Positions 63,244 through 64,000 of a stretch of DNA of 64,000 bases are shown one piece after another (the stretch's first letter is position 1; each line of letters opens with the position of its first letter). A program made the translations under genes and the position numbers. The notes beneath the pieces were generated by a model, which was given only the letters and a program-made list of their open reading frames with translations, was not told where the DNA came from and searched no databases. Source of the stretch: Acidobacteriota bacterium (GTDB lineage Bacteria > Acidobacteriota > Terriglobia > Terriglobales > Acidobacteriaceae); contig JAJYVU010000008.1 in the NCBI GenBank assembly GCA_021791875.1, positions 1 to 64,000 on the forward strand. The letters run 5' to 3'.

Positions 63244-64000
63244 ACCCTGACTTCCGACCGGGATGGCCGCCGCGTTCTGATTGATGTGGATCCGGCCCTG
63301 CTTCTCGTACTGGTGTTCCAGATTCGTCAGGAAGACGGCAAACATCTGGTCGCGCTCCTGGCTCAGCAGCTGCTGGCGCGTTGCCTCAAAGTGCGCCTGG
63401 ATTTCCGCCGCGTCCGGCAACTGCTTCTGCGTAATCTGGGCCACGACGCCGCTGCGGCCGGTGTTGATCCCCTTGCTCATCTGGCCCGGAGTCAGTGTAA
63501 AGAGCGAAGGCGCCACCTGCTCCAACTCCCCGATTTCGGGTACCTGGTCGGTGCGGCCCACCAGGCCGCTGGTCATGAGAGTCGCGCCCATCTGCTTGGC
63601 GGCCTGCGCCAGGCTGTTCAACTGATGCGCCTTGGCAGCCAGTTCATTCGTCTTTTCAGCGAGCAATCCGGGAAGCTGATCGTTGCGATAGTCAGAAAGA
63701 ATCTGGCTCTTGTATGAGGCAAACGTCGGAGCATGCGCCGGGTCAATGTTGGTCACCTGGAAGACGGCGAAGCCATTGCCGGTGCTGGCGATTTCAGGTT
63801 TGGCGCCCTTCTTCGCGGTGAAGGCTTCGCTCACCAGCTTGGAGCTGTCCTGCATATTCGGCAAGTTTGCTCCCTGCTGGAAGGGGCTCGACGTGGTCAC
63901 GGAGAGCTGATGCGCGGCTGCCGTCTTGGCCAGTCCTTCCTGGGCGGCCTGCTTGGCCAGTTGCAGCGCGTACGCCTGCGCCGCCTGCGCCGTCTCTTGC
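63241..64000 (-). CDS. PpiD/SurA-like peptidyl-prolyl isomerase, C-terminal part
   Basis: The frame is open to the right edge of the window, so the N-terminal anchor and most of the PpiC domain are outside. The visible 250 or so residues are alpha-helical with long charged stretches, plus LEQVAPSLFTLTPGQMSKGINTGRSG-like spacing and KQLPDAAEIQAHFEA, matching the C-terminal region of PpiD-type chaperones that help secreted proteins fold. Length and catalytic residues cannot be judged. Its stop codon is the terminal TAG of repeat copy C. Confidence 0.7.
   Translation of the reverse strand, partial: QETAQAAQAYALQLAKQAAQEGLAKTAAAHQLSVTTSSPFQQGANLPNMQDSSKLVSEAFTAKKGAKPEIASTGNGFAVFQVTNIDPAHAPTFASYKSQILSDYRNDQLPGLLAEKTNELAAKAHQLNSLAQAAKQMGATLMTSGLVGRTDQVPEIGELEQVAPSLFTLTPGQMSKGINTGRSGVVAQITQKQLPDAAEIQAHFEATRQQLLSQERDQMFAVFLTNLEHQYEKQGRIHINQNAAAIPVGSQG

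Overview
The window is about 64 kb of GC-rich (roughly 60%) bacterial chromosome with short gaps and many stop/start overlaps. Gene content suggests Acidobacteriota, class Terriglobia (an Acidobacteriaceae-like soil organism): a meso-diaminopimelate-type dcw cluster, a Tad pilus locus, GC-rich secreted Gly-rich proteins, large TPR and GT-C-like membrane proteins, and an M14 peptidase with a long C-terminal extension. This placement is inferred from gene style; no rRNA or marker comparison was possible. I found no tRNA, rRNA, CRISPR array or transposase gene.

Layout. 1-600: the end of an anti-sigma kinase overlapping a STAS antagonist gene. 800-13,900: metabolic and information genes (hexose-6-phosphate mutarotase, a GT-C-like membrane protein, NagA, endonuclease IV, LeuS, a membrane protein, GuaA, a secreted M14 peptidase). 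14,276-21,679 (minus): a tight Tad pilus operon flp-cpaB-cpaC-cpaE-cpaF-tadB-tadC, with an attenuator-like hairpin after the pilin gene and a 31-residue membrane peptide gene at the end. 21,963-25,240 (minus): a TPR protein translationally coupled to a dGTPase-like HD protein. 25,411-25,974: a DUF2127 protein.

26,147-47,561 is the division and cell-wall (dcw) cluster: mraZ-rsmH-ftsL-ftsI(PASTA)-murE-murF-mraY-murD-ftsW-[methyltransferase]-murG, then an inserted minus-strand block of three secreted Gly/Tyr-rich protein genes, then murC-ftsQ-ftsA-ftsZ-[basic secreted protein]. murB and ddl are absent from it. A consensus-like promoter upstream of mraZ carries five phased TGG repeats that look like a MraZ operator. 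Together these genes build lipid II from UDP-MurNAc, modify it and drive septation.

47,676-55,152: an RCK potassium channel, an ABC exporter coupled to a DesK-like kinase and NarL-like regulator, a GH3 glycosidase and a DUF503 protein. 55,241-64,000 (minus): DUF948-like and YtxH proteins, a double GNAT protein, a GT39 transferase, NrnA, RbfA, a small lipoprotein, MalQ and the C-terminal part of a PpiD/SurA-like isomerase.

The least explained items are a three-copy, roughly 117-129 bp MITE-like repeat with terminal inverted repeats (14,137; 60,907; 63,127), two copies of which supply the stop codon of the adjacent gene; a very basic His/Arg-rich secreted protein whose start overlaps the ftsZ stop; and the secreted-protein block inside the dcw cluster.
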